Shown one piece after another: positions 43,390 through 43,392 of a stretch of 43,392 bases of DNA. Origin of the DNA: Lachnospiraceae bacterium (GTDB lineage Bacteria > Bacillota > Clostridia > Lachnospirales > Lachnospiraceae); NCBI GenBank assembly GCA_016285265.1, contig JAEEQL010000009.1, positions 1 to 43,392 on the forward strand, given 5' to 3'. Both the position numbers and the translations under genes were made by a program. Position 1 is the first letter of the stretch, and every line of letters starts with the position of its first letter. The notes under the pieces are model-generated. The model saw nothing but the letters and a program-made list of their open reading frames with translations. It had not been told where the DNA came from and searched no databases.

Positions 43390-43392
43390 ACC

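Overview
The window looks like a chromosomal segment of a low-to-mid GC Gram-positive anaerobe of the Clostridia, most likely Lachnospiraceae. The reasons are the gene order infC-rpmI-rplT, the order rho-rpmE-yqhQ-prmC-prfA, the order cysS-mrnC-rlmB-sigH, two [FeFe]-hydrogenase-family proteins, a malic enzyme, and DUF4364 and DUF3048 proteins. Family-level placement is inference. Most genes lie on the minus strand. No transposase, integrase, phage gene or CRISPR array was seen.

Region 1 (1-8.8 kb, minus) is a signalling and redox block: MBL-fold hydrolase, GAF/HD-GYP protein, FecR-domain protein, CHASE2 adenylate cyclase and a group B-type [FeFe] hydrogenase. These are followed by tRNA-Gly(CCC) and a hydrogenase-like sensor protein that runs off the left edge. 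It combines a c-di-GMP-type phosphodiesterase, a cAMP synthase and two H-cluster-fold proteins.

Region 2 (8.9-20.1 kb) is mostly housekeeping. A plus-strand M20 dipeptidase converges on rplT-rpmI-infC. infC starts at ATT and has an L20-type attenuated leader. Upstream come a CarD-like regulator, prfA, prmC, a yqhQ-like DUF1385 protein, rpmE and rho with a Lys/Glu-rich insert. Next come a secreted FDxxYY-repeat protein and a plus-strand PHP histidinol phosphatase.

Region 3 (19.4-27.6 kb, minus) is one long gene string: murD, rarA, malic enzyme, DUF4364, ispF, an 82-bp palindrome, cysS, mrnC, rlmB and sigH. Many genes overlap or nearly touch.

Region 4 (27.6-36.9 kb) is the most unusual part. 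It holds a DUF3048 lipoprotein, an L,D-transpeptidase with the same FDxxYY repeats, a MurL-like epimerase candidate, a zinc-ribbon/TPR/solute-binding fusion, a truncated PucR-domain gene, and a degenerate KaiC-like/PEP-synthase ATP-grasp fusion. A 27-bp direct repeat copies the start of the murL-like gene into the truncated PucR gene and brackets the solute-binding gene. The murD-type gene at 26-27.5 kb and the MurL candidate at 30-31.6 kb together suggest the L-Glu/epimerase route to D-glutamate in peptidoglycan.

Region 5 (37-43.4 kb) holds clpB with a hairpin in its leader, a minimal RACo-like ASKHA protein, a zinc-ribbon membrane protein, a secreted beta-helix protein, and a cold-shock protein gene. 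The cold-shock leader carries a strong promoter followed closely by a terminator-like hairpin.
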